From an uncultured Bacteroidales bacterium (GTDB lineage: Bacteria > Bacteroidota > Bacteroidia > Bacteroidales > ML635J-15), in the NCBI GenBank assembly GCA_905234755.1, contig CAJOIT010000001.1:186001-250000 (forward strand): DNA of 64,000 bases. Reading direction: 5' to 3'. Position numbers and translations under genes: made by a program. The stretch's first letter is position 1, and every line of letters starts with the position of its first letter. The notes beneath the pieces are model-generated. The model was not told the origin of the DNA and made no database searches. It saw only the letters and a list, made by a program, of their open reading frames with translations. Positions 1-8,916 of this stretch are shown piece after piece.

Positions 1-490
1 AATCGGTTTTGTCGGAGACAAATTCTGTCATAATACCCAAAATGCCACCGTTGTTCAGGATATTGCATATTTGTTTTAGTTCGTCAGCGGGACGGAAGAA
101 ATGTTCGAAACATTCGGTTGCAAACACAAAATCATATTTTTTGTCTATGTTTATTTTGGGGAAGAAAAAAGGGTCGTAATAGTCGCATTTTAGACCGTTT
201 CTTTCGGTTATCTGCGCTAAAACCGGATTTGGACCGCATCCGTAGTCAATGCCTGACATCCCTGCCGAGAGGTACTGCATCGCTGGTTCGACTATACGGT
301 TAAGGAATTGGACATATCCTTCATTTTCAATACTGTTCTGGTGAAACGAGTAGCGTTTTTTTTCTTCATCGGCAACTAGATGGTCATTTTCGTCCATATA
401 TACAAGCCCGCAGATGTCGCACTGGCAGTATGTTTTTCCGTTTGCGGAAAACGATTTTTCGGTAAGGCAGTTGCACAATGGACAATTCAT
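1..490 (-). CDS. Class I SAM-dependent methyltransferase with N-terminal zinc ribbon (C-terminus beyond window)
   Basis: The frame opens with ATG at 490 and stays open for 163 codons to the left edge, so the C-terminus is missing. Cysteines 3/6 and 24/27 form two CxxC pairs typical of a small zinc ribbon. The segment DYGCGPNP near residue 85 matches the glycine-rich SAM-binding motif I, and the stretch reading DFVFATECFEHF fits the post-I region of class I methyltransferases. The substrate cannot be told; relatives with this layout modify small molecules or sugars. It starts 2 bases after the gldH stop and is probably the last gene of the holB-ricT-gldH operon. Confidence 0.8.
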   Translation of the reverse strand, partial: MNCPLCNCLTEKSFSANGKTYCQCDICGLVYMDENDHLVADEEKKRYSFHQNSIENEGYVQFLNRIVEPAMQYLSAGMSGIDYGCGPNPVLAQITERNGLKCDYYDPFFFPKINIDKKYDFVFATECFEHFFRPADELKQICNILNNGGILGIMTEFVSDKTD

Positions 491-492
491 GG

Positions 493-972
493 CTATTCCT
501 CGTTGTCGGCAAGTTCCACGCGCAGTCCCATGTCCATTATTCCCACAAGGTTTTCGGTGCGCATGGCCTGATTGTATTCAACATGATATTTACCGGGAGT
601 AGCAAAGCGTACATTTTTCTTCCACAAAATCTGGTTATCCCAGATGTCGCCCAGTCCGCTTCCCGTCCATTTGCCATGTTCGTCTGCAAGTTGGCATTCA
701 ACGGTATCCACAGCTTTGAATCCGCTTGGCGACCAGGAGTTTATGAAAAGCCAGAGATTGCTGTACGGATATTGGTTGGCATGGCGGACATTTATGTATA
801 TGTCGTGCAAGGCGGCGGTGTCGGTAATCTCGAACTCAAAGTTCAGAGGTTTCGATGAGTTCCATACATAGTCATCTATTTCAATATATTCCTCGTAAAC
901 CTTGTTGCTGTCGCACGATGCAAGGAATGTAGCAACTACTGCAATGGTTATGAATAAAAAGCACTTTCTCAT
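493..972 (-). CDS. gldH: Gliding motility lipoprotein GldH
   Basis: This 159-residue protein begins with a hydrophobic leader ending in the lipobox LASC (Cys20), so it should be cleaved by LspA and lipidated. The body, with segments such as YPYSNLWLFI and a GSGLGDIWDNQI stretch, matches the GldH family as I know it. GldH is required for gliding in Flavobacterium and is kept in many non-gliding Bacteroidota, where it is tied to the T9SS-associated motility apparatus. Its start overlaps the ricT stop by 4 bases (ATGA), which indicates translational coupling. Whether this organism glides cannot be told from here. Confidence 0.85.
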   Translation of the reverse strand: MRKCFLFITIAVVATFLASCDSNKVYEEYIEIDDYVWNSSKPLNFEFEITDTAALHDIYINVRHANQYPYSNLWLFINSWSPSGFKAVDTVECQLADEHGKWTGSGLGDIWDNQILWKKNVRFATPGKYHVEYNQAMRTENLVGIMDMGLRVELADNEE

Positions 973-2177
973 TCTTGTTCCTTTTTGTTGTTATCCTTTG
1001 CCGGCTTGGATTCTTCTGCCGTCTTTGGTTGACCATCCTGCGGTTTGCCAGGCTTTCTGTTGTTGTTCTTGTTGCGGTTCTTGTTTTTGGGCTTAGGTTT
1101 CTTTGCCTTGTCGAAGCGGGTAATGCTTTCGGAGTTCAGTTCGTCGGTGTAGGATATCGAGCGAGAACCTGTCTTTTCCATCTCGAATACATTTTCGGGA
1201 AGTATGCCTTTCCTGTTCTGCTCCAAGATGCCCTTTACTGTATCAACATCGAAAATCTTGATTGTAGGAATGTCGTTGATGCGCACTTCGTAGTACATCT
1301 GCTTCTTGAAGATGTCGTTCTTGATGTGGTGAGCATCGCCTTCCTTTGTGCGCAGTACCGATGCGTTTTCAGGGAAGTCTTTGCGTGCATCGAGGTAAAC
1401 GCCGAGTTCGTAGTTGAGGCAGCATTTCAGTTTGCTGCACTGTCCTGCCAGTTTCTGCGGATTAAGCGTAAGTTCCTGCAGACGAGCCGAGTTAGTTGAT
1501 ACAGAGTTGAAGTCCGACATCCAAGTGGTGCAGCAAAGTTCGCGTCCGCACGGACCTATGCCGCCGATTCTTCCTGCTTCCTGGCGAGCGCCTATCTGCT
1601 TCATTTCGATGCGGATGTGGAATTCCTCTGCCATACGCTTGATAAGTTCGCGGAAATCGACGCGTTCTTCGGCTATGTAATAGAATATTGCCTTGGTCTT
1701 GTCGCCTTGAAATTCGGTGTCGCCAATTTTCATCGACAGGTTCAGTTCCTCGGCGAGTTCGCGAGTACGGAGCATTGTCGGGCGTTCAAGTGCAATAGCT
1801 TCCTGCCATTTCTTGATGTCGTTGGCGCGTGCCTTGCGGTAGATTTTCTTTATTTCGGCAAGACGAAGATTTTTTATCTTTTTCATCTGGTAGCAGGCAA
1901 TCTGTCCTATTGCTGAAACAATACCGATGTCGTGTCCGGGCGAGGATTCAACTGCTACGATGTCGCCAACCTGCAAGGGCAGGTCGAGGTTGTTTTCGTA
2001 GATGCCCTTACGGGTATTCTTGAACCTTACTTCGACATACCTTGATTGTGCCAGAGGGTCGTTTATATCCGACAACCAGTCGTAAACATCAAGTTTATTG
2101 CAACATCCCTTGGCGGAAAATGTGCAGTTGCTGTCATCACAGTTGTCTAATGGTGTATTTATTATTCTGTCTTCCAT
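969..2177 (-). CDS. ricT: PSP1 domain protein, RicT/YaaT homologue
   Basis: The 402-residue protein has the PSP1 C-terminal core. Its signature cysteines lie in CGRELCC (about residue 212) and CSKLKCC (about residue 250), with a further Cys-rich segment near the N-terminus (CDDSNC, GCC). In Bacillus subtilis YaaT/RicT belongs to an Fe-S-containing complex that acts on RNase Y and developmental phosphorelays; the role in Bacteroidota is not established. The last ~50 residues are a Lys/Asn/Pro-rich disordered tail. The gene sits one base after holB. B. subtilis also has holB next to yaaT, which supports the call. Confidence 0.88.
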   Translation of the reverse strand: MEDRIINTPLDNCDDSNCTFSAKGCCNKLDVYDWLSDINDPLAQSRYVEVRFKNTRKGIYENNLDLPLQVGDIVAVESSPGHDIGIVSAIGQIACYQMKKIKNLRLAEIKKIYRKARANDIKKWQEAIALERPTMLRTRELAEELNLSMKIGDTEFQGDKTKAIFYYIAEERVDFRELIKRMAEEFHIRIEMKQIGARQEAGRIGGIGPCGRELCCTTWMSDFNSVSTNSARLQELTLNPQKLAGQCSKLKCCLNYELGVYLDARKDFPENASVLRTKEGDAHHIKNDIFKKQMYYEVRINDIPTIKIFDVDTVKGILEQNRKGILPENVFEMEKTGSRSISYTDELNSESITRFDKAKKPKPKNKNRNKNNNRKPGKPQDGQPKTAEESKPAKDNNKKEQE

Positions 2178-2178
2178 G

Positions 2179-3300
2179 TTATTTGCGTATTATTTTCATT
2201 ATGTTGAACGCAGTGTCGGCAAAAATTATTTCCGAGTTACCGTTGCGTTCTATTTGGTAGTATGCTGTGTTTAAAATTGTCATGAAGTCGTTTGCATTGC
2301 GCTGGTTTATGAACCTTGCAAACTTTTCCGAGAAATTTTCCTCATCCTTTGTAAGGTAGGCCGTTTTTCTGTTGACGTTGAATGCAAAGTTTTCCCTTAC
2401 CATTATTAGGCAGTAGTTGATGAAGCTTTTTTGCCTTTCGCGCGAAAGTTTTGAAATGTTCTTTGCAAAATCTAGAGTATCTTCGATTTTTCTGGAATAG
2501 CAAAGCCTCATCAGCGAGATGAAGTTCTGAAAATTGAATTCGTTTTCTTCATCTTGTTCGAGTTGTTGTCTTGCTTCGAGGAAACTGCCGTTGCTAATCT
2601 TAACGACATCGTTGGCTTCTTCGTCACTTATGCCGTATTTTTCGACTAGCGTCTGTTTAAGCGGTTCATCGGCGATTCCGAGAACTTTTATCGGTTGAGT
2701 TCTCGACTGTATTGTCGGCAGAATGTCCTCGCGGTTGTTGCTAACAAGCAGAAAAACGGTATTTAGAGGCGGTTCTTCGAGAATCTTTAGAATCTTGTTG
2801 GCGCACTCGGTGTTCATTTTCTCGGGCAACCATATTATCATCACCTTGTAGTCCGATTCGTAGGTCTTGAGGCTGATTTTCTTTATTATAGATTCCGATT
2901 CTGCCGCATAAATCATGCACTGCTTGTTTTCGCTTTGCAGGTTGTTTGTCCAGTCGCGGTACGAAAAATAGGGGCTTTTGTTGACCATCGGTCTCCATAG
3001 GTCGATGTAGGTGTCGCTGGTGGCCTTGTTTTGTGAACCTTGTGTGATGTATGGGAACACGAAATGCAGGTCGGGGTGGACAAGTTTCTGGTACTTGAGG
3101 CAGCTCGGGCAAACTCCGCAACTGTCGTTCTCTTCCTTGTTCTCGCACGAGAGATATTGGGCAAAAGCTATAGCAAGAGCCATTTTCCCGATACCCGGAA
3201 TGCCGTAGAAAAGATAGCTGTGGCTCACTCGATTTTCCTTGTAAGCCTGTACGAGTTTGCTCTTTATTTCGTCCTGTCCTATAACATCTTTGAATCTCAT
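2179..3300 (-). CDS. holB: DNA polymerase III subunit delta'
   Basis: This is an AAA+ clamp-loader subunit that helps load the sliding clamp during replication. Visible are a P-loop-like GIPGIGKMA, a four-cysteine zinc module (CENKEENDSCGVCPSC), and the sensor/arginine-finger region as SRTQ instead of the usual SRC. The frame could be extended upstream to a TTG at 3327, but that TTG lies inside the promoter element TATTTTTG (3325-3332). The ATG at 3300 (MRFKDVIGQ) is therefore the credible start, giving 373 residues. It heads the operon with ricT, gldH and the methyltransferase. Confidence 0.92.
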   Translation of the reverse strand: MRFKDVIGQDEIKSKLVQAYKENRVSHSYLFYGIPGIGKMALAIAFAQYLSCENKEENDSCGVCPSCLKYQKLVHPDLHFVFPYITQGSQNKATSDTYIDLWRPMVNKSPYFSYRDWTNNLQSENKQCMIYAAESESIIKKISLKTYESDYKVMIIWLPEKMNTECANKILKILEEPPLNTVFLLVSNNREDILPTIQSRTQPIKVLGIADEPLKQTLVEKYGISDEEANDVVKISNGSFLEARQQLEQDEENEFNFQNFISLMRLCYSRKIEDTLDFAKNISKLSRERQKSFINYCLIMVRENFAFNVNRKTAYLTKDEENFSEKFARFINQRNANDFMTILNTAYYQIERNGNSEIIFADTAFNIMKIIRK

Positions 3301-3324
3301 TCCTGCAAATTCTGAAACAAACTG

Positions 3325-3332
3325 CAAAAATA
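3325..3332 (-). promoter_or_regulatory. Promoter -7 element of the holB operon
   Basis: The minus strand reads TATTTTTG, an exact TAnnTTTG Bacteroidota -7 element, 24 bases before the holB ATG. No clear TTTG was found at the expected upstream distance. Confidence 0.6.
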
Positions 3333-3441
3333 GATAAAATTCCAGATTTAAGAGCCATGATTGCGATTTAATTTCTGAAATGTAGGCATTGTCGTGAATC
3401 CGATTTCTTATGAGGGTAAATTCTTGAAAAAATGCATCATA

Positions 3442-3516
3442 GTTAATAACTTGGTTTATTTTGTAATGTATTGTGTTTTAATAATTTAAAGAGGAAAATC
3501 CAGCTAAGTTATTAAC
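3442..3516. promoter_or_regulatory. Perfect 11-bp inverted repeat upstream of the dcw promoter
   Basis: GTTAATAACTT at 3442-3452 is the exact reverse complement of AAGTTATTAAC at 3506-3516. Each arm contains GTTA-n-TAAC, itself a short palindrome. The pair lies just upstream of the MraZ boxes and may bind a regulator; the binder is unknown. Confidence 0.4.
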
Positions 3517-3521
3517 ATTGG

Positions 3522-3556
3522 TGGGAAAGAGTGGGTGTAGGTGTTTTAAAGTGGGA
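3522..3556 (+). promoter_or_regulatory. MraZ operator: TGGGN boxes at 10-bp spacing
   Basis: TGGGA starts at 3522, TGGGT at 3532, a degenerate TGTTT at 3542 and TGGGA at 3552, exactly one helical turn apart. Repeated TGGGN boxes with 5-base spacers are the known operator of MraZ in E. coli and other bacteria. The array abuts the -7 element at 3566, so binding would block the promoter; autoregulation by MraZ is inferred. Confidence 0.8.
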
Positions 3557-3565
3557 AATTATGTT

Positions 3566-3573
3566 TAACTTTG
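3566..3573 (+). promoter_or_regulatory. Promoter -7 element of the mraZ-ftsZ operon
   Basis: TAACTTTG matches TAnnTTTG and lies 24 bases before the mraZ ATG. The -33 region coincides with the degenerate third MraZ box and its T-run. Confidence 0.7.
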
Positions 3574-3597
3574 CGCCGAATTTTGAAAATGTAGATT

Positions 3598-4062
3598 ATG
3601 TTTGTAGGTGAATACATAAGCAAGCTGGATAACAAATGCAGGGTTATATTTCCTTCGCAGTTGAAGCGTCAGGTTCCCGACGAGGAGCAGGCGGCTGCTT
3701 TTGTCCTCAAGCGTGATATTTACGAAAAATGCTTGGTGCTTTATCCTATGAGCGAATGGAATCGTCAGACTGGTTTGCTGAAGAAAAGGCTTAATCCTTT
3801 CAACCGCAAGCATGCTGAATTCCTTCGTGAGTTCTACCGTGGCACTGCCGAGGTTTATCTCGACAACAACAGCCGTTTCCTGATTCCAAAGGCGCTGCTC
3901 GACTATATCGGTGGCGAGAAGGAACTGGTTTTTGCTGGACAGGAAGGCAAGGTGGAAATTTGGGCTAAGGCTGTTTACGAGCAGAAGTCGATGGGCAACG
4001 ACAGTTTCGCTGAACTTGCCGAGGATATACTTGGTGGTGACTTTATGTTTTCGGAGGATTAG
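3598..4062 (+). CDS. mraZ: Transcriptional regulator MraZ
   Basis: This 154-residue protein has two SpoVT/AbrB-like repeats. The conserved DxxxR motif occurs in both: DNKCR near residue 12 and DNNSR near residue 89. MraZ is a DNA-binding regulator that represses its own division and cell-wall operon, forming ring-shaped oligomers. It is the first gene of the cluster, directly behind its own operator (3522-3556). Length and position are as expected for the family. rsmH follows after 3 bases. Confidence 0.95.
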   Translation: MFVGEYISKLDNKCRVIFPSQLKRQVPDEEQAAAFVLKRDIYEKCLVLYPMSEWNRQTGLLKKRLNPFNRKHAEFLREFYRGTAEVYLDNNSRFLIPKALLDYIGGEKELVFAGQEGKVEIWAKAVYEQKSMGNDSFAELAEDILGGDFMFSED

Positions 4063-4065
4063 CAG

Positions 4066-4968
4066 ATGAGTGAATATCACGAACCGGTACTTTTGCGTGA
4101 GAGCGTTGATGGGTTAAACATCAATCCCGATGGGGTTTATGTTGATGCGACTTTCGGAGGAGGAGGACATTCGGCTGAAATTTTGTCGCGTTTGTCGGCA
4201 AAGGGAACTCTCGTGGCAATTGACCGTGACAGTGATGCTCACAACAACAAGATTGATGACGCAAGACTGAAGCTAGTCTTTGGAAATTACCGTTATCTGC
4301 GCAATTATCTCGATTACTATGGCATTGAAAAGGTTGATGGCATTCTTGCTGACTTGGGCGTGTCGTCGCACCAGTTTGATGTGGCCGAACGCGGTTTTTC
4401 GTTCCGTATGGGCGGAAAACTTGATATGCGTATGTCGGAGCAGTCGTCGCGCACGGCCGCCGATGTGCTGAACAGTGCTTCCGAGGACGACCTTTTCCGC
4501 ATTTTCCGTAACTATTGCGATGTGCAGAATGTAGGCAAACTGGTAAAGTCGATTGTTGCCCGTCGCGAAAGCGAGCCATTTGGCGAAATTGACGATTTCG
4601 TAAAGTTTCTTGAACCATTTGCGCCGAAAAATCGCGAGATAAAGTATTATGCACAGATATTTCAGGCATTGCGGATAGAGGTAAACGATGAAATTGCTTC
4701 GCTTGGAGATTTCTTGACGGCGGTTCCGCAGGTGCTTGCAAACGGAGGCCGTCTGTCGGTGATTTCCTATCATTCGATGGAGGACAGGCTGGTGAAGAAC
4801 TTGATTCGCACCGGCAACATCGATGGTAACGACGAGCGTGATGTGTTTGGTCGTGCCGACTTGACATTGAAACCAGTAAATAGGCAAGTGATAGTGCCCG
4901 ATGACGATGAGGTTGAGAGAAATCCGCGTGCAAAATCGGCAAAACTAAGAATAGCGGAAAGGGTGTAG
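4066..4968 (+). CDS. rsmH: 16S rRNA (cytosine1402-N4)-methyltransferase RsmH
   Basis: RsmH (MraW) methylates N4 of C1402 in the ribosomal P site. The 300-residue protein shows the SAM-binding segment DATFGGGGHS near residue 25, ADLGVSSHQ near residue 100, and the C-terminal YHSMEDRLVK typical of the family. It is complete, of usual length, and in its standard place between mraZ and ftsL. Confidence 0.96.
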   Translation: MSEYHEPVLLRESVDGLNINPDGVYVDATFGGGGHSAEILSRLSAKGTLVAIDRDSDAHNNKIDDARLKLVFGNYRYLRNYLDYYGIEKVDGILADLGVSSHQFDVAERGFSFRMGGKLDMRMSEQSSRTAADVLNSASEDDLFRIFRNYCDVQNVGKLVKSIVARRESEPFGEIDDFVKFLEPFAPKNREIKYYAQIFQALRIEVNDEIASLGDFLTAVPQVLANGGRLSVISYHSMEDRLVKNLIRTGNIDGNDERDVFGRADLTLKPVNRQVIVPDDDEVERNPRAKSAKLRIAERV

Positions 4969-4971
4969 GGC

Positions 4972-5328
4972 ATGGATTTTATTAAAGGAGTACGCAGTGT
5001 TTTGTCGGGAGAGATAATAATGTCGAAGCTCACCAAGAGGAGAGTCGGGATTATTGCATTGTTGTTCTTGCTTGCCTTGCTGTATGTGGTCAACCATTTC
5101 CATGGAATTTATGTTTATCGCGAAATAAACAAGTCGGAGGAACGCATCGAAAAGCTTCGTGCCGAAGGCGTTGCCATACAGTCGGAATTGCTTAAAAAGA
5201 CAAATCGTCGAAATAGTGTGATTTCGTTGCTCAAGGCAAAAGGTTCGACATTGGAGGAGTCGAAGCGTCCGCCACACAAGATTATATATGACTCCAAGAA
5301 GTCAGGTCGTAGAAAAATGAAAAAATGA
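4972..5328 (+). CDS. ftsL: FtsL-like division protein
   Basis: The 118-residue protein has a short basic cytoplasmic segment, one transmembrane helix (about residues 25-42) and a periplasmic coiled coil (about 47-90), which is the FtsL layout. FtsL sequences are poorly conserved, so the call rests on topology and on position between rsmH and ftsI. FtsL would bridge FtsQ and FtsW/FtsI in the divisome. The stop overlaps the ftsI start by 4 bases. A basic tail closes the protein. Confidence 0.8.
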   Translation: MDFIKGVRSVLSGEIIMSKLTKRRVGIIALLFLLALLYVVNHFHGIYVYREINKSEERIEKLRAEGVAIQSELLKKTNRRNSVISLLKAKGSTLEESKRPPHKIIYDSKKSGRRKMKK

Positions 5329-7454
5329 AAAATAAGAAGAGAAATATAACAGTTCGTAATTCGTATATCTTCCTGGTGCTTGCCATTCTGGTATCGCTGG
5401 TGGTGATAGGGCGTATTGTTTATCTGCAGATTGCCACGCCTGCCGAGGACAAGGAGAGCGAATGCGTGAGAACGAATGTCATTAAGCCCAAACGAGGCGA
5501 TATATATTCGAGCGATGGTAAATTGCTTGCAACTTCGGTTTGCTATTATGATACATATCTCGACTTGGCTTGTCAAGGCGTTAGGTCCATGTCGGATTCT
5601 TTGTTCGATGCAGAAATTGATTCGTTAAGTATCTGCCTCGCAAATTTGTTTGGCAACAAGACGAAAGATACATATAGAAAAGAAATTAGGGAAGCCAAGA
5701 ATAAGGGCAATCGTAGCTATTGCATAAAGAGGCGTGTTACTTTCCTGCAGTACGAGGAGATGAAGAAATTTCCTTTTTTGCGCAGAGGTAAGTATCGTGC
5801 AGGTTTCTATTCTACTGAAATATTTGAGCGCGAAAAACCTTTTGGCAAGCTGGCAAGGCGCACCATCGGCGAGTCGAGCGAAAAAGGACATTATGGACTG
5901 GAATTCAGTTACGACAGCGTGCTGACTGGTGTTGAAGGCTATGCCGCATTCCAGAAGGTGTCGAAGGATGTGTGGGTCCCGATTGAAAATTCCACCGACT
6001 ACATTAAGCCTGTTGATGGTAAAGACCTTATAACAACAATCGACATAAGTCTTCAGGATATAGCCGAAACCGAACTCGAAAACCAGATGCTTCAGCATTC
6101 GGCGCAGTATGGTACTGTGGTGGTGATGGAAGTCGCTACAGGCAAGGTTAGGGCAATTGCAAACCTTATGCGTGACTCTGTAAATTTCTACGAGAATTTC
6201 AATTATGCAGTAGGTAACTTGTCAACAGGTGGACATACGGCCGACCCGGGTTCGACATTCAAGATTGCATCGGCAATTGTTGCTATGGAAGATGGGTACA
6301 TAACGCCTGAAACTATGGTAAAGGTAGGTAATGGCGTTGATACATATTATTCAAAGGTTGTCAGAGACTCGCATACGCCCGACAGCACATGGCTTTCGGT
6401 GCAACGCATAATCGAGACCTCGTCGAATGTTGGTACTGCTCGTTTTGTTTACGACAACTACAAGCACCAGCAGCAGAAGTTTGTTGATGGCATCAAGCGT
6501 CTGCATCTTAACGAACCTTTGGGTATCGAACTCAAGGGTGAGGCAAAGCCAGTGATACACGAACCTGCAGAAGGAAAAAAGATTTGGTCTGGTATTTCGT
6601 TGCCGCAGATGGCATACGGATACGAGGTTTCGATAACCCCATTGCAGATGCTTGCCTTCTACAATGCCATTGCAAACGATGGAAAGCTTTTGCGTCCGAT
6701 GTTTGTTGAGGGACTTTCGTACCGGGGCGAAATGGTTAAAGAGTTTGAACCTTATGTAATCGACCCGCAGATATGTTCGCACAAGACAATCGAAGCCGTA
6801 AAGCGAATGCTCGAAGGCGTGGTTCAGAATGGTACTGCACGCAATTTGCGCAACGAAAATTATCCGATTGCTGGTAAGACTGGTACCGCGCAGATGAACT
6901 ACGGCAAGGACGGACAAAAGGTTACATATCACGCATCGTTTGTGGGTTATTTCCCTGCCGACAAGCCCGAATATTCCTGCATAGTTTCGATTTACAACCC
7001 GTCAGAGGGTAGCATTTACGGTAATGTCGTTGCAGGAAATGTTTTCCGCAAGATTGCCGACAAAATATATTCGATAGACACAAAGGCTGTAGCCGATGAG
7101 GTTAACGACGACCCAGTGTCGCATTTGCCACAGAGCAAGTCGGGAAATCGTGAAAGAATACAAAGTGTATGCGAAATCCTTGATATTCCTACAAACATCG
7201 ATAATTTCTCAACAGTGAAGTGGATTCGTTTCCAGGATTTGTCGAGCGACAAGGAAAATTTTGCGCCTTATTCTCCCGAAAGTCCGAATCTTATTCCCGA
7301 TGTCAGGAATATGGGTGCATCCGATGCTATTGGGCTTCTTGAAAAAAGCGGTCTCCGTGTTATGATTTCGGGGCGTGGTCGTGTAGTTCAGCAGGTGCCA
7401 TCGCAGGGAACAGTGTATGCAAAAGGTGATTCGATTTATTTGACTTTAAAATAA
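5325..7454 (+). CDS. ftsI: Septal peptidoglycan transpeptidase (class B PBP) with PASTA domain
   Basis: This 709-residue penicillin-binding protein has an N-terminal membrane anchor (about residues 9-32) and a dimerisation domain. The transpeptidase domain has all three active-site motifs: STFK with the nucleophile Ser310 and Lys313, SSN at 366-368, and KTGT at 518-521. One PASTA domain closes the protein (about 645-709, ending IYLTLK). It crosslinks septal peptidoglycan together with FtsW, encoded further along this operon. A C-terminal PASTA domain is common in Bacteroidota versions and absent from E. coli FtsI. Confidence 0.94.
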   Translation: MKNKKRNITVRNSYIFLVLAILVSLVVIGRIVYLQIATPAEDKESECVRTNVIKPKRGDIYSSDGKLLATSVCYYDTYLDLACQGVRSMSDSLFDAEIDSLSICLANLFGNKTKDTYRKEIREAKNKGNRSYCIKRRVTFLQYEEMKKFPFLRRGKYRAGFYSTEIFEREKPFGKLARRTIGESSEKGHYGLEFSYDSVLTGVEGYAAFQKVSKDVWVPIENSTDYIKPVDGKDLITTIDISLQDIAETELENQMLQHSAQYGTVVVMEVATGKVRAIANLMRDSVNFYENFNYAVGNLSTGGHTADPGSTFKIASAIVAMEDGYITPETMVKVGNGVDTYYSKVVRDSHTPDSTWLSVQRIIETSSNVGTARFVYDNYKHQQQKFVDGIKRLHLNEPLGIELKGEAKPVIHEPAEGKKIWSGISLPQMAYGYEVSITPLQMLAFYNAIANDGKLLRPMFVEGLSYRGEMVKEFEPYVIDPQICSHKTIEAVKRMLEGVVQNGTARNLRNENYPIAGKTGTAQMNYGKDGQKVTYHASFVGYFPADKPEYSCIVSIYNPSEGSIYGNVVAGNVFRKIADKIYSIDTKAVADEVNDDPVSHLPQSKSGNRERIQSVCEILDIPTNIDNFSTVKWIRFQDLSSDKENFAPYSPESPNLIPDVRNMGASDAIGLLEKSGLRVMISGRGRVVQQVPSQGTVYAKGDSIYLTLK

Positions 7455-7461
7455 AAGGAAG

Positions 7462-8910
7462 ATGGATATAAATGTTTCGTTGAACAAATTGAAAGTGGTA
7501 AACTCGGTTGTAAGGCAGTCGAGTTTCGAGAAGATTGAATTTGATTCGCGTAAAGTAGGTGCTGGCGATATGTTCGTGGCAATAGTCGGAACTGCTTCCG
7601 ATGGTCACGATTTCATTGAAACTGCAATTGCAAGCGGCGCAAAGATGATAGTTTGCGAAAAGATGCCCGAAAAACTTCACGATGAGGTAAGTTACATCCA
7701 GGTGGAATCGTCATCCGAAGCACTTGGAATTTTGGCATCCGACTACTACGGAAATCCTTCAACAAAACTGAAACTCGTTGGTGTTACTGGAACAAACGGC
7801 AAGACGACAATCGCAGGCACTTTGTACAACTTAACCCGCAAACTTGGCTACAAGGTTGGTCTTTTCTCGACAGTAAAGGTTATTGTTGATACCGAAGTAA
7901 TTCCCGCAACCCATACTACTCCCGATCCGCTTCAACTCAACGGATATTTGGCAAAGATGGTTGATTGCGGTTGCGACTATTGCTTTATGGAGGTAAGTTC
8001 GCATTCTGTAGTGCAAAATCGCATTGCAGGTTTGGTTTTCGCTGGTGGCATTTTCACCAACATTACTCACGACCATCTTGATTTCCACAAGACTTTCGCT
8101 GAATACATAAAGGCAAAGCAAGGATTTTTCACCATGTTGCCAGCCGAGGCTTTTGCTATTACCAACATTGATGACCGCAACGGCGAAATAATGTACCAGA
8201 ACTCGAAGGCAAAGAAATACAAATATTCGCTTTTGTCGGGTGCCGACTTCAAGGCAAGAATCGTTGAGGATGGTTTTGCAGGAATGCAACTCGACATCAA
8301 CGGTAGCGAAGTTTGGGTGAACTTCATCGGAAAATTCAACGCATACAACCTTTTGGCTGTGTACGGAACGGCAATTTTGCTTGGTTTCGACAAGATGGAA
8401 GTTTTGAAGGCAATGAGCGAACTTCATCCGGTTGATGGTCGTTTCGAAATCATTCGTTCCAAGGAAGGTGTTACGGCAATTGTAGATTATGCACACACGC
8501 CCGATGCCTTGCAGAATGTAATTTCTACAATCAACGAAATCCGTTGTGGCGAAGGCACATTGATAACCGTAGTCGGTTGTGGTGGAAACCGCGATAAGAC
8601 CAAGCGTCCCGAAATGGCTGCAATAGCATCTGAGATGAGCGACAAGGTTATCCTTACATCCGACAACCCGCGCAACGAGGAACCCGAAGACATCCTCGAC
8701 GATATGCAGAAGGGCGTTGAACCGCAGTGGAAGAACAAGGTTCTCAGAATTACAAGTCGCGAAGAGGCAATTCGTACGGCTTGTATGCTTGCCAAGAAGG
8801 ACGACATAATTCTTGTGGCTGGCAAAGGTCACGAGACTTATCAGGAAATAAAAGGTGTTCGTCATCATTTCGACGACAAGGAAGTTTTAAGAAATGCATT
8901 TAACAACTAA
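7462..8910 (+). CDS. murE: UDP-MurNAc-L-Ala-D-Glu:meso-diaminopimelate ligase
   Basis: The 482-residue Mur ligase adds the third stem-peptide residue using ATP. The P-loop GTNGKTT has its Lys at position 114. The motif DNPR at 401-404 is the signature for meso-diaminopimelate (rather than lysine) specificity, so the cell wall should be of the DAP type. The C-terminal GKGHETYQ is also typical. It lies 7 bases after ftsI. Confidence 0.95.
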   Translation: MDINVSLNKLKVVNSVVRQSSFEKIEFDSRKVGAGDMFVAIVGTASDGHDFIETAIASGAKMIVCEKMPEKLHDEVSYIQVESSSEALGILASDYYGNPSTKLKLVGVTGTNGKTTIAGTLYNLTRKLGYKVGLFSTVKVIVDTEVIPATHTTPDPLQLNGYLAKMVDCGCDYCFMEVSSHSVVQNRIAGLVFAGGIFTNITHDHLDFHKTFAEYIKAKQGFFTMLPAEAFAITNIDDRNGEIMYQNSKAKKYKYSLLSGADFKARIVEDGFAGMQLDINGSEVWVNFIGKFNAYNLLAVYGTAILLGFDKMEVLKAMSELHPVDGRFEIIRSKEGVTAIVDYAHTPDALQNVISTINEIRCGEGTLITVVGCGGNRDKTKRPEMAAIASEMSDKVILTSDNPRNEEPEDILDDMQKGVEPQWKNKVLRITSREEAIRTACMLAKKDDIILVAGKGHETYQEIKGVRHHFDDKEVLRNAFNN

Positions 8911-8916
8911 TAGATT

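Noticed and set aside
3565..4080. 171-codon open frame opposite mraZ
   Set aside because: It covers the mraZ promoter and gene on the other strand; no motif.
4121..4942. 273-codon open frame opposite rsmH
   Set aside because: Low-complexity His/Arg/Ser composition typical of an antisense reading of a conserved gene.
7831..8868. 345-codon open frame opposite murE
   Set aside because: It is antisense to an intact murE with no recognisable domain.
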